This document shows positions 43,506 through 52,577 of a stretch of 64,000 nt of DNA, in pieces (the stretch's first letter is position 1; every line of letters begins with the position of its first letter). The stretch comes from BJHQ01 sp964654285 (GTDB lineage: Bacteria > Planctomycetota > UBA11346), in NCBI GenBank assembly GCA_964654285.1, contig CAZZJC010000003.1, positions 1-64,000 on the forward strand. The letters run 5' to 3'. The notes beneath the pieces are model-generated. The model ran no database searches, was not told the origin of the DNA, and saw nothing but the letters and a program-made list of their open reading frames with translations. The translations under genes were made by a program, and so were the position numbers.

Positions 43506-45659
43506 TCAGCGGGCAGCCCCCGGCCAGCGCCAACGGTGGTCGAAGAGCGCCCACACCTGCGCTCGCGCCTCCGGCCCGCCAAGGACCAGGTCCGGCAGTT
43601 CGCGGAGCGGCAGATCGCCGATCTGCCAGCCGGAGGCGAGCGGCCAGGCCGGCGCAGCGTCGAGGATCACCAGCAAACGCCCATCAAAGTCAGGATGCGG
43701 CCAGCACAGCGCCAGCGGCCGGCGGTCGGCGCGCAGCCACGACCGGGTTCCGGCGGCCTCGCGCACCGTCACCTCGCGCAGGGTCCACGACACCGGCAGG
43801 GGCAGGCCACGTTCGCGCAGGCGCTCGGCCAGTTGAGCGAGGACGCGGTTGCTGCGCTCGTTGCCGATCAGCACCAGGTTGCGACCAGGTTGCGGCTGGA
43901 AGTCGACATCGGTGCACGACGGCACAAGACCGTGGGCATGCTGGGCCCAGGCCGCGATGAAGGCGTTGGCGAGGGCCTGGTTGTCCGCGCGCGCAGCGGC
44001 GTGCTCGGCGGTGCCGACGACGACGGTGAACGGGGCCTCGGCGTAGGCGGACAGCGGACCCATGGCCTGGCCGAAGGCCTTGCTCGGCACGGGCGGCGGG
44101 GGCGGGGCGCGGTAGGGGACACCGTCGACCGTGATGCCCCCGGAGTCCTTATCCGCCTCATCGAGCCGCAAGACCGCACCATCGCTGAGCCACGCGATCG
44201 GCTGCTCAGGCTTATTGGGGTATTCCGTGCGGATACGGACGATCCTTCCCCACGGTTCGATGCTGCTGACCTGATGCGGGTGACCGGATTGCATGAACAC
44301 CTGCCCCGGCTTTCCCAGGTGGCGTTCGAATGGCCCGTACTGCTTGAAGACACTGCGACGGTCGCACGCCACCACGCACCAGTTCCAGAATGCCGATTCT
44401 GCCGGCGTGGCCTTGAATGCCTGCGGTTCCTTGCCATCGCCCGCCAGCAGATCGTTTCCTCCGTACTGATCCGAATGATGGACCACATAATCGCGTGAGT
44501 TCCTGCTTTTCCGCATCCAGTTCCGCGTCGCAGCGTCGGGCGTCCCAAAGATGCCGACAAAGGTGCGCTGGATTTGTCGGATCCGCCGCCCCGGCCGACC
44601 CAAGGCGAGCCAGTCCGCCAGCGGGTCGCCGGTCCAGTCGGGATCGGGCAGGACCGGATCGACCAGGGCCAGCACGGCCCGATCCGGGTGGTCCTCCAGC
44701 CAGCCGACTGCGCCGGCGGCGGCCGGCCCGATGGCGACCATCAGTTCGATCCGGTTCATGCCCCCGTACCGTGGTGGAACCGGCCAGAGCTTCTCCGCCG
44801 CAGCGAAGGCCAGATCGATCCGTCGCCGCGCCACCCCGGTCCATTGCCGGTCGCCGGCAGGATAGACCTCGACCACGGCGATCTTCTGCCCCAGCGCGGC
44901 CGCGATCCACGCTGCTGGCGCCTCCGGCCAGGTCGCCTTCACCGCGCCCTCGGGCAGGTCGCGCAGCAGCACCGCCCACAACGGGGGTCGCGGTTTCGCC
45001 GCGTCCCGTTTCGGCACATGCAGCCGCACCGGTTGCAGGCTGCCATCGACGGGATCGCGGAAGGCCGTCTCGATCGTGGTTTCCGGGGCGATGGCGGGCC
45101 GCTGGCCGGCGGCCCACCGCTCCAGCCTGGCAGCGATCGCACCCAGGCGTTCGCAGTGGCCCAGGGTCGCCGGCAGCGCGGAGAGTTCCGATCCCTGCTC
45201 GATCCAGAGCAACGGCAGGAGGTCGGTCTCCTGCGCCAGCGCCGTGCGGGCGGCGGCGAACCGGGCGGCGAGCGCCGCCGGGGTGGTGAGCGTCTTCGCG
45301 ACGCGGGTGCGCGCGCTGGCGTCGCGCGAGAGGACCGCGGCCCTGAGTTCGACCGCAGCGGCGGGATCCGCCGGGTCGGTCGGGAAAAACACGAGGCTGA
45401 TGCCCTCAGCGAGCTGCCCGGCGCGCTCGAGGGGAAGCTCGTTCGTCGCCAACACCGTTCCGCCCTGGAGGAGCGCCACCGCGAGGCGGTGCGCGCCGGG
45501 CGGTTCGGGCTCCGGTTTCCAGGCGATGGTGCAGCGGAAGGGCAGGCCGGTGCGGACCACCGGATCGCAGGCGGTGATCGTCAGCTCGTCGCCCGCGTGC
45601 AGCATTCCGGCGGCGACCGCGATCAGGATGAGGAACGCCCGGCTGGCGCGGTGCGGCAT
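43506..45659 (-). CDS. Exported protein of unknown function
   Basis: The product is 717 residues from ATG 45659, which opens a normal signal peptide (cleavage near residue 24, GMLHAG-DE). A beta-sandwich-like N-terminal part (about 30-145) and a helical stretch (about 150-240) precede a region of about 240-480 with alpha/beta-hydrolase flavour (VAIGPAAAGAVGWLE, LALVDPVLPD). The C-terminal third (about 560-710) has a Rossmann-like pattern with LVLIGNERSNRVL. No catalytic triad is certain. It may be an esterase or peptidase relative that has lost or moved its active site. It is flanked by trpC and sthA, which give no clue. Confidence 0.72.
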   Translation of the reverse strand: MPHRASRAFLILIAVAAGMLHAGDELTITACDPVVRTGLPFRCTIAWKPEPEPPGAHRLAVALLQGGTVLATNELPLERAGQLAEGISLVFFPTDPADPAAAVELRAAVLSRDASARTRVAKTLTTPAALAARFAAARTALAQETDLLPLLWIEQGSELSALPATLGHCERLGAIAARLERWAAGQRPAIAPETTIETAFRDPVDGSLQPVRLHVPKRDAAKPRPPLWAVLLRDLPEGAVKATWPEAPAAWIAAALGQKIAVVEVYPAGDRQWTGVARRRIDLAFAAAEKLWPVPPRYGGMNRIELMVAIGPAAAGAVGWLEDHPDRAVLALVDPVLPDPDWTGDPLADWLALGRPGRRIRQIQRTFVGIFGTPDAATRNWMRKSRNSRDYVVHHSDQYGGNDLLAGDGKEPQAFKATPAESAFWNWCVVACDRRSVFKQYGPFERHLGKPGQVFMQSGHPHQVSSIEPWGRIVRIRTEYPNKPEQPIAWLSDGAVLRLDEADKDSGGITVDGVPYRAPPPPPVPSKAFGQAMGPLSAYAEAPFTVVVGTAEHAAARADNQALANAFIAAWAQHAHGLVPSCTDVDFQPQPGRNLVLIGNERSNRVLAQLAERLRERGLPLPVSWTLREVTVREAAGTRSWLRADRRPLALCWPHPDFDGRLLVILDAAPAWPLASGWQIGDLPLRELPDLVLGGPEARAQVWALFDHRWRWPGAAR

Positions 45660-45835
45660 GGCGGCATGCTCGGAGATCAGCCCCGGGCCGCCAGCGCCGG
45701 TCGGGTCATGGAGGCGGCCTGTTCCGGGATGTGACCCGACGCCGGCTGCGGTGTTTGACCATGCCCTGACCCGGACTGGCCGACAGCTCATTCCGGGAGT
45801 ACCCTCAGCCACGACAGCCAGATGAAGGAGACGGC

Positions 45836-47218
45836 ATGCCTGCGTACGACACGGTGGTCATCGGCAGCGGACCCGGCGGCGAAGGCGCCGCGATGCAGCT
45901 CGCCAAGACCGGGCAGAAGGTGGCGGTGATCGAACGCTGGAGCGAGGTCGGCGGCGGCTGCACCCACTGGGGCACCATCCCGTCGAAGGCGCTGCGCCAC
46001 GCGATCTTCCGCCACAACGAGTTCCGCACCAACCCGCTCCACTCCGCAGGAGAGCACCAGGGCGGATTCGCCCGCCTGGTGAAGAACGCCGAGGGCGTGA
46101 TCCGCAAACAGGTGTCCATGCGCCACGGCTTCTACGAACGCAACGAGGTCGCCCTGGTGCAGGGCAGGGCGATCTTCGCCGGGCCGAACCTGATCCGGGT
46201 CGAGCAGGGCAACGGCGCCCATGAGGACCTGGAGTTCACCAACGCCATCATCGCGGTCGGATCGCGTCCGTTCCGCCCGGCCAACATCGATTTCAGCGGT
46301 TCACGCGTGCACGACAGCGACACGGTGCTCAAGCTGAAGGACATCCCCCTGTCGGTCACGATCTACGGCGCCGGCGTCATCGGCTGCGAATACGCCTCGA
46401 TGTTCCGCACCCTCGGCTGCAAGGTGAACCTGGTCAACACGCGCGACAAGCTGCTGGCGTTCCTCGACGACGAGATCATCGATGCGCTCGCCTACCACCT
46501 GCGCGACCAGGGCGTGCTCATCCGCCACAACGAGACGGCGGAGAGGGTCGAGCACCTGCCCGACGGCGTGGTGCTGCACCTCGCCTCGGGCAAGAAGTTC
46601 AAGACCGACGTGCTGCTGTGGGCGAACGGCCGCACCGGCAACACCGATGGCCTGGGCCTGGATCAGGTCGGGGTCACCGCCGACAGCCGCGGCACGATCA
46701 AGGTCGACGAAGCCTTCCGCACCGTCAATCCGCACATCTACGCGGTGGGCGACGTGGTCGGCGCGCCGGGGCTCGCGAGCGCCGCCTACGACCAGGGCCG
46801 CTCGGCCGCCCTGCACATCCTTGGCCGCCCGGTGGACGGCCTTGGTCGCGACATCCCGACCGGCATCTACACCAGCCCCGAGATCAGCAGCCTCGGCCGC
46901 ACCGAACGCGAACTCACCGCCTCCAAGGTTCCGTACGAAGTCGGCCACAGCCTTTTCCGCAGCCTCGCCCGGGCCCAGATCACCGGCCAGGGCGTGGGCA
47001 TGCTCAAGCTCCTGTTCCACCGCGAAACCCGGGCGATCCTCGGCATCCACTGCTTCGGCTACCAGGCCGCCGAGATCATCCACATCGGCCAGGCGATCAT
47101 GTTCCAGCCACCGCCCAACAACACGATCGACTATTTCGTGCGCGCCACCTTCAACTACCCGACCATGGCCGAGGCCTACCGCGTCGCGGCGCTCAATGGG
47201 CTGAACCGCCTGTTCTGA
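45836..47218 (+). CDS. sthA: Soluble pyridine nucleotide transhydrogenase
   Basis: SthA exchanges reducing equivalents between NADPH and NAD and belongs to the dihydrolipoamide dehydrogenase family. The FAD motif GSGPGGEGAAMQ opens the 460-residue protein. The redox-active pair of the family is lost, since CTHWGTIPSKALR has one Cys, as in true SthA. The NAD motif GAGVIGCEYASMF (about 178-190), GDVVGAPGLAS and a C-terminal dimer domain follow. AAGGAG lies 7 bases before the ATG. Its stop is 3 bases from the stop of the convergent HlyD gene. Confidence 0.93.
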   Translation: MPAYDTVVIGSGPGGEGAAMQLAKTGQKVAVIERWSEVGGGCTHWGTIPSKALRHAIFRHNEFRTNPLHSAGEHQGGFARLVKNAEGVIRKQVSMRHGFYERNEVALVQGRAIFAGPNLIRVEQGNGAHEDLEFTNAIIAVGSRPFRPANIDFSGSRVHDSDTVLKLKDIPLSVTIYGAGVIGCEYASMFRTLGCKVNLVNTRDKLLAFLDDEIIDALAYHLRDQGVLIRHNETAERVEHLPDGVVLHLASGKKFKTDVLLWANGRTGNTDGLGLDQVGVTADSRGTIKVDEAFRTVNPHIYAVGDVVGAPGLASAAYDQGRSAALHILGRPVDGLGRDIPTGIYTSPEISSLGRTERELTASKVPYEVGHSLFRSLARAQITGQGVGMLKLLFHRETRAILGIHCFGYQAAEIIHIGQAIMFQPPPNNTIDYFVRATFNYPTMAEAYRVAALNGLNRLF

Positions 47219-47221
47219 AAT

Positions 47222-48226
47222 TCAGCGCTCGATGAACGCGTCGACCTGCTGCCCGACCATCAGCCGGGCCTCGGCGTCGGCGACGCGGTAGATCAGTTGC
47301 AGGACGCGGGTGTCGACGCGTTCGGTGGCGTCGCCGGTCAGCTGCCGCTTCGGGATGACCCAGGGTTCGCGGCGCACGAAGGCGAGGCGGATCCTGCGTC
47401 CCGGTTCCCCGCGCGGACTGCACGTCGCCGCTGCGCCGTCGCGGAGGCGGCCGGCGTCGTTTTCATCGATATCGATGCGGACATGCAGGGAGCTGACATC
47501 GCCGAGCAGGATGAGCGGCCTGCTGCCGGCCGGCGCGGCGGCGATGGCCTCCCCAGGGCGGACGTTGACCGCCAGCACCGTGCCGGCGATCGGGGCGCGG
47601 ACGCTGGTGAGTTCCAGCGCGGTGCGCGCCTGCATGAGCCGGGCCTCGGCCTGGGCGAGGTCCGCGGACCAGGCGCCGGCCTGCAAACGGGCCAGCTCGG
47701 CCTGGGCGGCATCGAGCCGGGCCTTGGCCGCCTCGGCGGTGAAACGTCGGCGGGAGATCTCGTCCGCGCTGAAGACGCCGGTGGTTCCGGTCGCCAGGGC
47801 GCGATCCAGCTGATCGCGGGCCTCGGCATGGGCGGCCTTCAATTCGGCGACCCGCGCCTGGGCCGGCGGAAGGTCTTCCGGCCGGGGCTGGGCCTTCAGG
47901 CGCGCCAGATCGGCGGCGCATACCGCGACCTCGGCCTCGGCGCTGCGCGCATCCAGTGAGAACAGCAACGCGCCGCGTTCGACCGTGGCGCCAACCGTCA
48001 CCGCCACGCTGGCGACGATGCCGCCGACCTGGGTGCCGATGGCGATGTTCTCGCTCTTCGCCTCGACCAGCCCGGCGCCCGAGATCGTCGCCTTGCCGAG
48101 CGGCGCGGTGGGCGGGGTCGCCACCGGCGGCGTGACCGGCATGGCCTCGACCGATGTGCGCGCCCAGAAGACGGCGAACCCCATGCCGGCGCAGGCTATG
48201 ATGGACAGGATCAGGAGTCGGTTCAT
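47222..48226 (-). CDS. HlyD/DevB-type membrane fusion protein
   Basis: The 334-residue protein has one N-terminal membrane helix (about 4-22), a first half-lipoyl segment (about 45-95), a long helical hairpin (about 95-205), the second half-lipoyl segment (LTSVRAPIAGTVLAVNVRPGE) and a beta barrel (about 240-330). It bridges an inner-membrane ABC exporter to the outer membrane. Its ATG overlaps the stop of the ATPase gene (ATGA). The helical hairpin contains many Ala and Arg residues, as in DevB. No outer-membrane TolC gene is in the window. Confidence 0.9.
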   Translation of the reverse strand: MNRLLILSIIACAGMGFAVFWARTSVEAMPVTPPVATPPTAPLGKATISGAGLVEAKSENIAIGTQVGGIVASVAVTVGATVERGALLFSLDARSAEAEVAVCAADLARLKAQPRPEDLPPAQARVAELKAAHAEARDQLDRALATGTTGVFSADEISRRRFTAEAAKARLDAAQAELARLQAGAWSADLAQAEARLMQARTALELTSVRAPIAGTVLAVNVRPGEAIAAAPAGSRPLILLGDVSSLHVRIDIDENDAGRLRDGAAATCSPRGEPGRRIRLAFVRREPWVIPKRQLTGDATERVDTRVLQLIYRVADAEARLMVGQQVDAFIER

Positions 48227-49044
48227 GGCGAGGCGGCCTGGGGCAATGGGTTCGCGCGGGCGGAAGGGGCGGTCGCGGCAGCGGGCGCAGCCGTGGCGGC
48301 ATGCGCAGAGCCGGTCGGCGGCGGACCGGAGGACGCGATCCTCCCGTCATCCATCACGGAAACCGCATCGGCATACGGGAAGATGCGCGCATCGTGGGTG
48401 ACCACGACCAGGCTCCGGCCCGGCCCGACCGCGACCTCGCGCAGCAGCGCCATAACCGCGTCGCCGGTGCGGTGGTCGAGGGCGCTGGTGGGTTCATCGC
48501 AGACCACCAGATCCGGCTCATGCACCAGTGCCCGCGCGATCGCGACCCGCTGCTGCTGCCCGCCCGACAACTGCGTCGGCAGCGAACGGCGACGACCGCC
48601 CAGGCCGACGCGGTCGAGCATCGCCGCCGCGCGTGCGAGGGCCTCGCGCCGCCGCAGGCCCTGGATGAGGAGCGGCACGGCGGCGTTCTCCTCGATGGTC
48701 AGGGTCGGGATGAGGTTGTAGGCCTGGAAGACGAAGCCGATGCGCTGCCCGCGCAGCCGGGTGCGCGCGTTCGGCGGCAGCGCCTGGAGATCCTGGCCGA
48801 GCACCTGGCACTCGCCGCCATCGCGGTCGAGGATGCCGGCGATCACCGAGATCAGGGTCGTCTTGCCGCAGCCCGAGGGCCCGACCAGCATGCGCAACTC
48901 GCCGCCGGGGATGTCGAGATCGATGCCGCGCAGGGCCTGCACGGCGGATTCGCCGGTGCCGAAGACCTTGGTCACGCCACGGCAGTGCACGACGGTGGCG
49001 GACACCGGATTTCGCTGGCTTTCATTGTCCTGGTCGGTGCCCAT
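48223..49044 (-). CDS. DevA/MacB-type ABC exporter ATPase
   Basis: The 273-residue ATP-binding subunit has Walker A GPSGCGKTT (about 54-62), Q-loop VFQAYNLIPT, signature LSGGQQQR, Walker B LVVCDEPTSALD and switch His in VVVTHD. It groups with the LolD/MacB/DevA type that serves FtsX-like permeases. The C-terminus has an Ala/Pro-rich tail of about 35 residues not needed for the fold. It follows the permease gene after 1 base. Confidence 0.93.
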   Translation of the reverse strand: MGTDQDNESQRNPVSATVVHCRGVTKVFGTGESAVQALRGIDLDIPGGELRMLVGPSGCGKTTLISVIAGILDRDGGECQVLGQDLQALPPNARTRLRGQRIGFVFQAYNLIPTLTIEENAAVPLLIQGLRRREALARAAAMLDRVGLGGRRRSLPTQLSGGQQQRVAIARALVHEPDLVVCDEPTSALDHRTGDAVMALLREVAVGPGRSLVVVTHDARIFPYADAVSVMDDGRIASSGPPPTGSAHAATAAPAAATAPSARANPLPQAASP

Positions 49045-49045
49045 G

Positions 49046-50281
49046 TCAGCTCCGGAACACGATCGCGGGTTCGAGCTTCACCACCTTGCGCAGGCCGACC
49101 AGGGCGGCGAGGCCGCAGATCAGCGCCACCGCCACGGCGCAGAACAGGAGCAGGTACCATGGCGTGCGGAACTGCGCCTCGGTGTTGCGCATCAGGTAGC
49201 CGATCAGGCAGGCGAGGCCGGTGCCGCAGCCGTAGCCGATGAAGCCGACCGTCATCGCCTGGACGATGGTCAGCCGGGCGAGCATCGCGTCGGTCGCACC
49301 CATCGCCTTGAGCGCCCCGAGGTAGCGCAGGTTCTCGTGCACGAACTGGTGGAAGGTCAGGCCGGTGATCGCCGCGCCGATGAGGAACGACAGGATGACG
49401 CCCAGGCCGATGTTGATCGGGATCGGGGTGCTGCGCAGGAAGTAGATCACCGTGGCGCGGGCGAAGCCGGCCTGGGTCAGGGCCTGCAATCCGGTGGCCT
49501 TCCTGATCTCCACGCCCAGGGCCTCGGGATCCTGGCCATCGGCCGCATGGGCGAGGACGAACGACATCTGGCGGCGTTCGGGCGGAGCGAACGCGACCGC
49601 CCGGCGGTAGGTGGTGTAGATGGTGGGGAACGAGCCGAACACCTTGCTGACCTCGCACAGGCCGACCACGACGGCGCGGCGGTCGCTCAGTTCCAGCTCA
49701 TCCCCGATCGCCAGCGGGCGACGGGTGCCATCCGGCAGGGTGCGCGCCAGCTTGGTGCGCGCCCCCAGCGCGTCGACGATCACGCCATCGGCGCGGCGCA
49801 GGTCCTCCAACCGGCCGGCGACCATCTTCGGCGGCCCGCCGGTCAGCGAGGTGTCGTCGAGGCCGAGCACGGTGCAGCTCTGGTAGGTGCCGTCGTTCAG
49901 GCGCGCCCGCAGCACGCCCTTGAAGAACGGCACCGCCCAGGCGACCCTGGGCACCGACCTGACCCGGTCGAGGTCCGCATCCGCGAGCGGCTTGAGATCG
50001 TCGATGAACTGCACCTTGGGATCCATGACCCAGAGCTGAGCCGCGCCGGTGTCGCGGATCAGCCCGATCGTGCGGTACATCACGCCCGCGAACATCGATC
50101 CCTGCAGCGTGATGAGCAGCGCCGCGAAGGACACGCCGAGGAGGATCCCGAGGAATTTGGCGCGATCGCCGACGAGCATGGTGAGGCCGAGGCGGAGCAC
50201 GGGGCGGAGGATGGACAGGGCGGGGGGTGGGCAAGCGGGCACGGGCTTGCCGATGTGCGGCCCGCGCAATGCTGCGCCCAT
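49046..50281 (-). CDS. DevC-type ABC exporter permease
   Basis: The 411-residue permease has an N-terminal membrane helix (about 35-55), a large periplasmic MacB-like domain (about 60-270) and three C-terminal helices (FtsX domain, about 285-405) with LRYLGALKAMGAT, the coupling segment of DevC proteins. The start is set by AGGAGG 6 bases before ATG 50281. That ATG overlaps the mltA start on the other strand. With the ATPase and HlyD genes it forms a DevBCA set, which in cyanobacteria exports glycolipids; here the cargo is unknown. Confidence 0.88.
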   Translation of the reverse strand: MGAALRGPHIGKPVPACPPPALSILRPVLRLGLTMLVGDRAKFLGILLGVSFAALLITLQGSMFAGVMYRTIGLIRDTGAAQLWVMDPKVQFIDDLKPLADADLDRVRSVPRVAWAVPFFKGVLRARLNDGTYQSCTVLGLDDTSLTGGPPKMVAGRLEDLRRADGVIVDALGARTKLARTLPDGTRRPLAIGDELELSDRRAVVVGLCEVSKVFGSFPTIYTTYRRAVAFAPPERRQMSFVLAHAADGQDPEALGVEIRKATGLQALTQAGFARATVIYFLRSTPIPINIGLGVILSFLIGAAITGLTFHQFVHENLRYLGALKAMGATDAMLARLTIVQAMTVGFIGYGCGTGLACLIGYLMRNTEAQFRTPWYLLLFCAVAVALICGLAALVGLRKVVKLEPAIVFRS

Positions 50282-50293
50282 GCCCAACCTCCT
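50279..50293 (-). promoter_or_regulatory. AGGAGG ribosome site and start codon shared with mltA
   Basis: The permease AGGAGG (50288-50293) lies inside the first codons of mltA, and CATG at 50279-50282 holds the start codons of both genes on opposite strands. Confidence 0.65.
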
Positions 50294-51488
50294 GCGCTGC
50301 GTCGTCGCCTTGGCCGTCATCCTCGCCGTCGTCTCCGCCTCCGCCTGCACCTGGCGCGAAACGCCGGGAAAGAAGAAGGACTACGCCAAGCCGCTGGCGC
50401 CGGGGGCGCTGCCATTGCGCGAGATCGATGCCGCCACCCTGCCCGAACTCACCGTCGGGGTCAGCGATCGCGAACGGCTGCGCGCCGGCATCAAGCGCAG
50501 CCTGGACTGGCTCGCGAAACCGGTCGCGGCGCAGCGCTACCAGGGGCATCTGTCCGGCTTCAGCCGCGAGCAGATCGTCGCCAGCCTGACCCTGCTCGAC
50601 CGCACCGTGGTCGAGGCGCGCGACGACGCGGAGCTCAATCGCCTGGTGAAGAGCCGCTTCCGCGCCTTCATGTCGGTCGGCTGCGACGATCAGGGCACCG
50701 TGCTGTTCACCGGCTACTTCACCCCGGTCTTCAATGCCCGGCTGGCGCCCGATGCGACCTTCCGCTTCCCGCTCTACCGCCGGCCCGCCGATCTCGTCAG
50801 CACCGGCACGCCCGGGGTGGCCGATACCACCATCGCGCTGCGCAAGCTGCCCGATGGAACGACCACCGCCTATCCGGGCCGGTCCGAGATCGAAGCCTCG
50901 GAAATGCTCAAAGGCCAGGAATTGGCCTGGCTGGATGACGCCTTCGCGGTGTACCTGGCCCACGTCCAGGGCTCAGCGAAGCTGCGCTTGGCCGACGGCA
51001 GGCTGATCGAGGTCGGCTACGGCGGCACCAACGGCCATCCCTACAAGGGCATCGGCCAGGAACTGGTCAAGGACGGCAAGCTGGCTGCCGGCGACCTCAG
51101 CTACGCCCGCATGGTCGCGTGGTTCCAGGCCCACCCGGATCAGGTGGCGGAATACACCCGGCGCAACCCGCGCTTCGTCTTCTTCCAGGAGTCGAAAGGC
51201 GGCCCCTATGGTTCGCTCGGCCAGCGGGTCGAACCCGACATCAGCATCGCCACCGACAAGGGCATCTTCCCGCCCGCCGCGCCGGTGCTGGTGAAGACGC
51301 GGATGATCGTCCCGCCCGGCCAGGACCTCGCCACGTACGCGGCGCTGCGCCTCGACCAGGACACCGGCGGCGCCATCCGCGCGCCCGGCCGCTGCGACCT
51401 CTACATGGGCGAAGGCGATGAGAACGGCCGCCGGGCCGGAGCGCAGTATGAGGAAGGCGCGCTGTTCTACCTCATCGCACGCGAGTGA
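50280..51488 (+). CDS. mltA: Membrane-bound lytic murein transglycosylase A
   Basis: MltA cuts peptidoglycan glycan strands, leaving 1,6-anhydro ends, from the inner face of the outer membrane. The 402-residue lipoprotein has a signal peptide with lipobox SASAC (Cys near residue 21), the MltA barrel domain (about 140-300, with TGYFTPVF and GQELVKDGKL) and a C-terminal 3D domain with DQDTGGAIRAPGRCDLYMG (catalytic Asp region) and ending in an AGAQYEEG-type tail. The presence of this enzyme and lipoprotein implies an outer membrane and peptidoglycan. No ribosome site precedes its ATG. Confidence 0.93.
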   Translation: MPNLLRCVVALAVILAVVSASACTWRETPGKKKDYAKPLAPGALPLREIDAATLPELTVGVSDRERLRAGIKRSLDWLAKPVAAQRYQGHLSGFSREQIVASLTLLDRTVVEARDDAELNRLVKSRFRAFMSVGCDDQGTVLFTGYFTPVFNARLAPDATFRFPLYRRPADLVSTGTPGVADTTIALRKLPDGTTTAYPGRSEIEASEMLKGQELAWLDDAFAVYLAHVQGSAKLRLADGRLIEVGYGGTNGHPYKGIGQELVKDGKLAAGDLSYARMVAWFQAHPDQVAEYTRRNPRFVFFQESKGGPYGSLGQRVEPDISIATDKGIFPPAAPVLVKTRMIVPPGQDLATYAALRLDQDTGGAIRAPGRCDLYMGEGDENGRRAGAQYEEGALFYLIARE

Positions 51489-51815
51489 TCCAACAATCGC
51501 AATTGCACCCCACCTGCTGCGTTGGTCGTCGGCTGCCATTGTCAGGCCAGGTGTTTTCCACCACCCTGATCGGTTCTGGACATCAGGTGGTTTTGCTGCG
51601 GCCAGGTAACCGTGCGGCCACACCTGTCCTGACGCGGCGCTGCCAACTCCTTCCTCCCGCCTTGCATCTGGGGCGCACTTGCGATTTTTCCAGGAGATGG
51701 TGGGTAGACTTTTGTTGGGGCGCGTACGCACGTTTCGCCAGCCAGCAACCGGCGCATCCAGGCGCCGCTTGACGGCCGCGACCGGCCCTACGCTTCCGCC
51801 CCACCGAGGTGATCC
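51489..51815 (+). other. Intergenic region between mltA and the sugar-use island
   Basis: These 327 bases are lower in GC than the neighbours and contain a terminator-like hairpin at 51560-51594. The rest should carry the promoter for the aldolase gene; TAGACT near 51714 could be a -10 box but I see no -35 at the right spacing. No RNA gene is recognised. Confidence 0.5.
51560..51594 (+). terminator. Likely intrinsic terminator after mltA
   Basis: ACCACCCTGAT and ATCAGGTGGT pair with one bulged base around an 11-base loop, followed directly by TTTT. It lies 70 bases after the mltA stop. Confidence 0.5.
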
Positions 51816-52454
51816 ATGGCCCAGTCCCCGTTCCTTGCTGAACTGTCGCGCGTCGGCGTGGTCGCCGTCATCCGTGGCACGTCCGCCGACCAGGCGGTCG
51901 AGATGGGCCGCGCCCTGGTCGCCGGCGGGATGCTCGGCATCGAGGTGACCTTCACCACGCCCGACTGCGCGGCCGCGATCCGCCGCCTGCGCGACCACGC
52001 CCCGGCCGGCGTGGCGGTCGGCGCGGGCACCGTGCGTTCGATCGCCGACCTGGAAGCCGCCGCCGGCGCCGGCGCCGGTTTCGCGGTGAGTCCGCATTTC
52101 GATGCCGCCATCTGCACGGCGGCCAAACGCCTCGGCATCCCCTACCTGCCCGGCTGCATCACTCCGACCGAGATCCTGACCGCCTGGAATGCCGGCGCGT
52201 CGTGCATCAAGCTGTTCCCCGGCAGTCTGGTCGGCGTCGACTACGTGAACGCCATCCGCGGCCCGCTGCCCGATGTGCCCTTCATGCCCACCGGCGGAGT
52301 CACTCTCGCCAACATGCCCGAATGGTTCGCGGCCGGCGTGGTCGCGGTCGGCATGGGCGGCGGTCTCGCCAAGGGCACGCCGGCGCAGATCACCGCGGCG
52401 GCGCAGGCGGCGATGGCCCGGCTGCGCGAGATCCGCGCCGGCCGACCAGGCTGA
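51816..52454 (+). CDS. eda: KDPG/KHG-type 2-keto-3-deoxy-6-phosphogluconate aldolase
   Basis: The enzyme splits KDPG into pyruvate and glyceraldehyde 3-phosphate, the last step of the Entner-Doudoroff route, or acts on a related keto-acid. The 212-residue TIM barrel shows VVAVIRG, GIEVTFTTP (catalytic Glu), VGAGTV, FAVSPHFD, YLPGCITPTE and CIKLFPG with the Schiff-base Lys, then MPTGGV. GAGGTG precedes the ATG by 6 bases. It lies 120 bases before the MFS gene on the same strand and opens the sugar-use island, suggesting acid-sugar catabolism. Confidence 0.93.
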   Translation: MAQSPFLAELSRVGVVAVIRGTSADQAVEMGRALVAGGMLGIEVTFTTPDCAAAIRRLRDHAPAGVAVGAGTVRSIADLEAAAGAGAGFAVSPHFDAAICTAAKRLGIPYLPGCITPTEILTAWNAGASCIKLFPGSLVGVDYVNAIRGPLPDVPFMPTGGVTLANMPEWFAAGVVAVGMGGGLAKGTPAQITAAAQAAMARLREIRAGRPG

Positions 52455-52577
52455 ATCCGGGCGGATTCCTGGTCGCTCACCGTTCCGCCGCTGATGGCGG
52501 ATCGAGCGGATCGCGATCAGACTTCTGGCAGCCTGCTGCCGGCACCCTCCGCTCCCCCGTTCTCCTGGTACGAAACC

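Noticed and set aside
51489..51815. Small RNA or tRNA in the gap after mltA
   Set aside because: No T-loop, anticodon stem or known RNA motif was found; only a terminator-like hairpin is supported.
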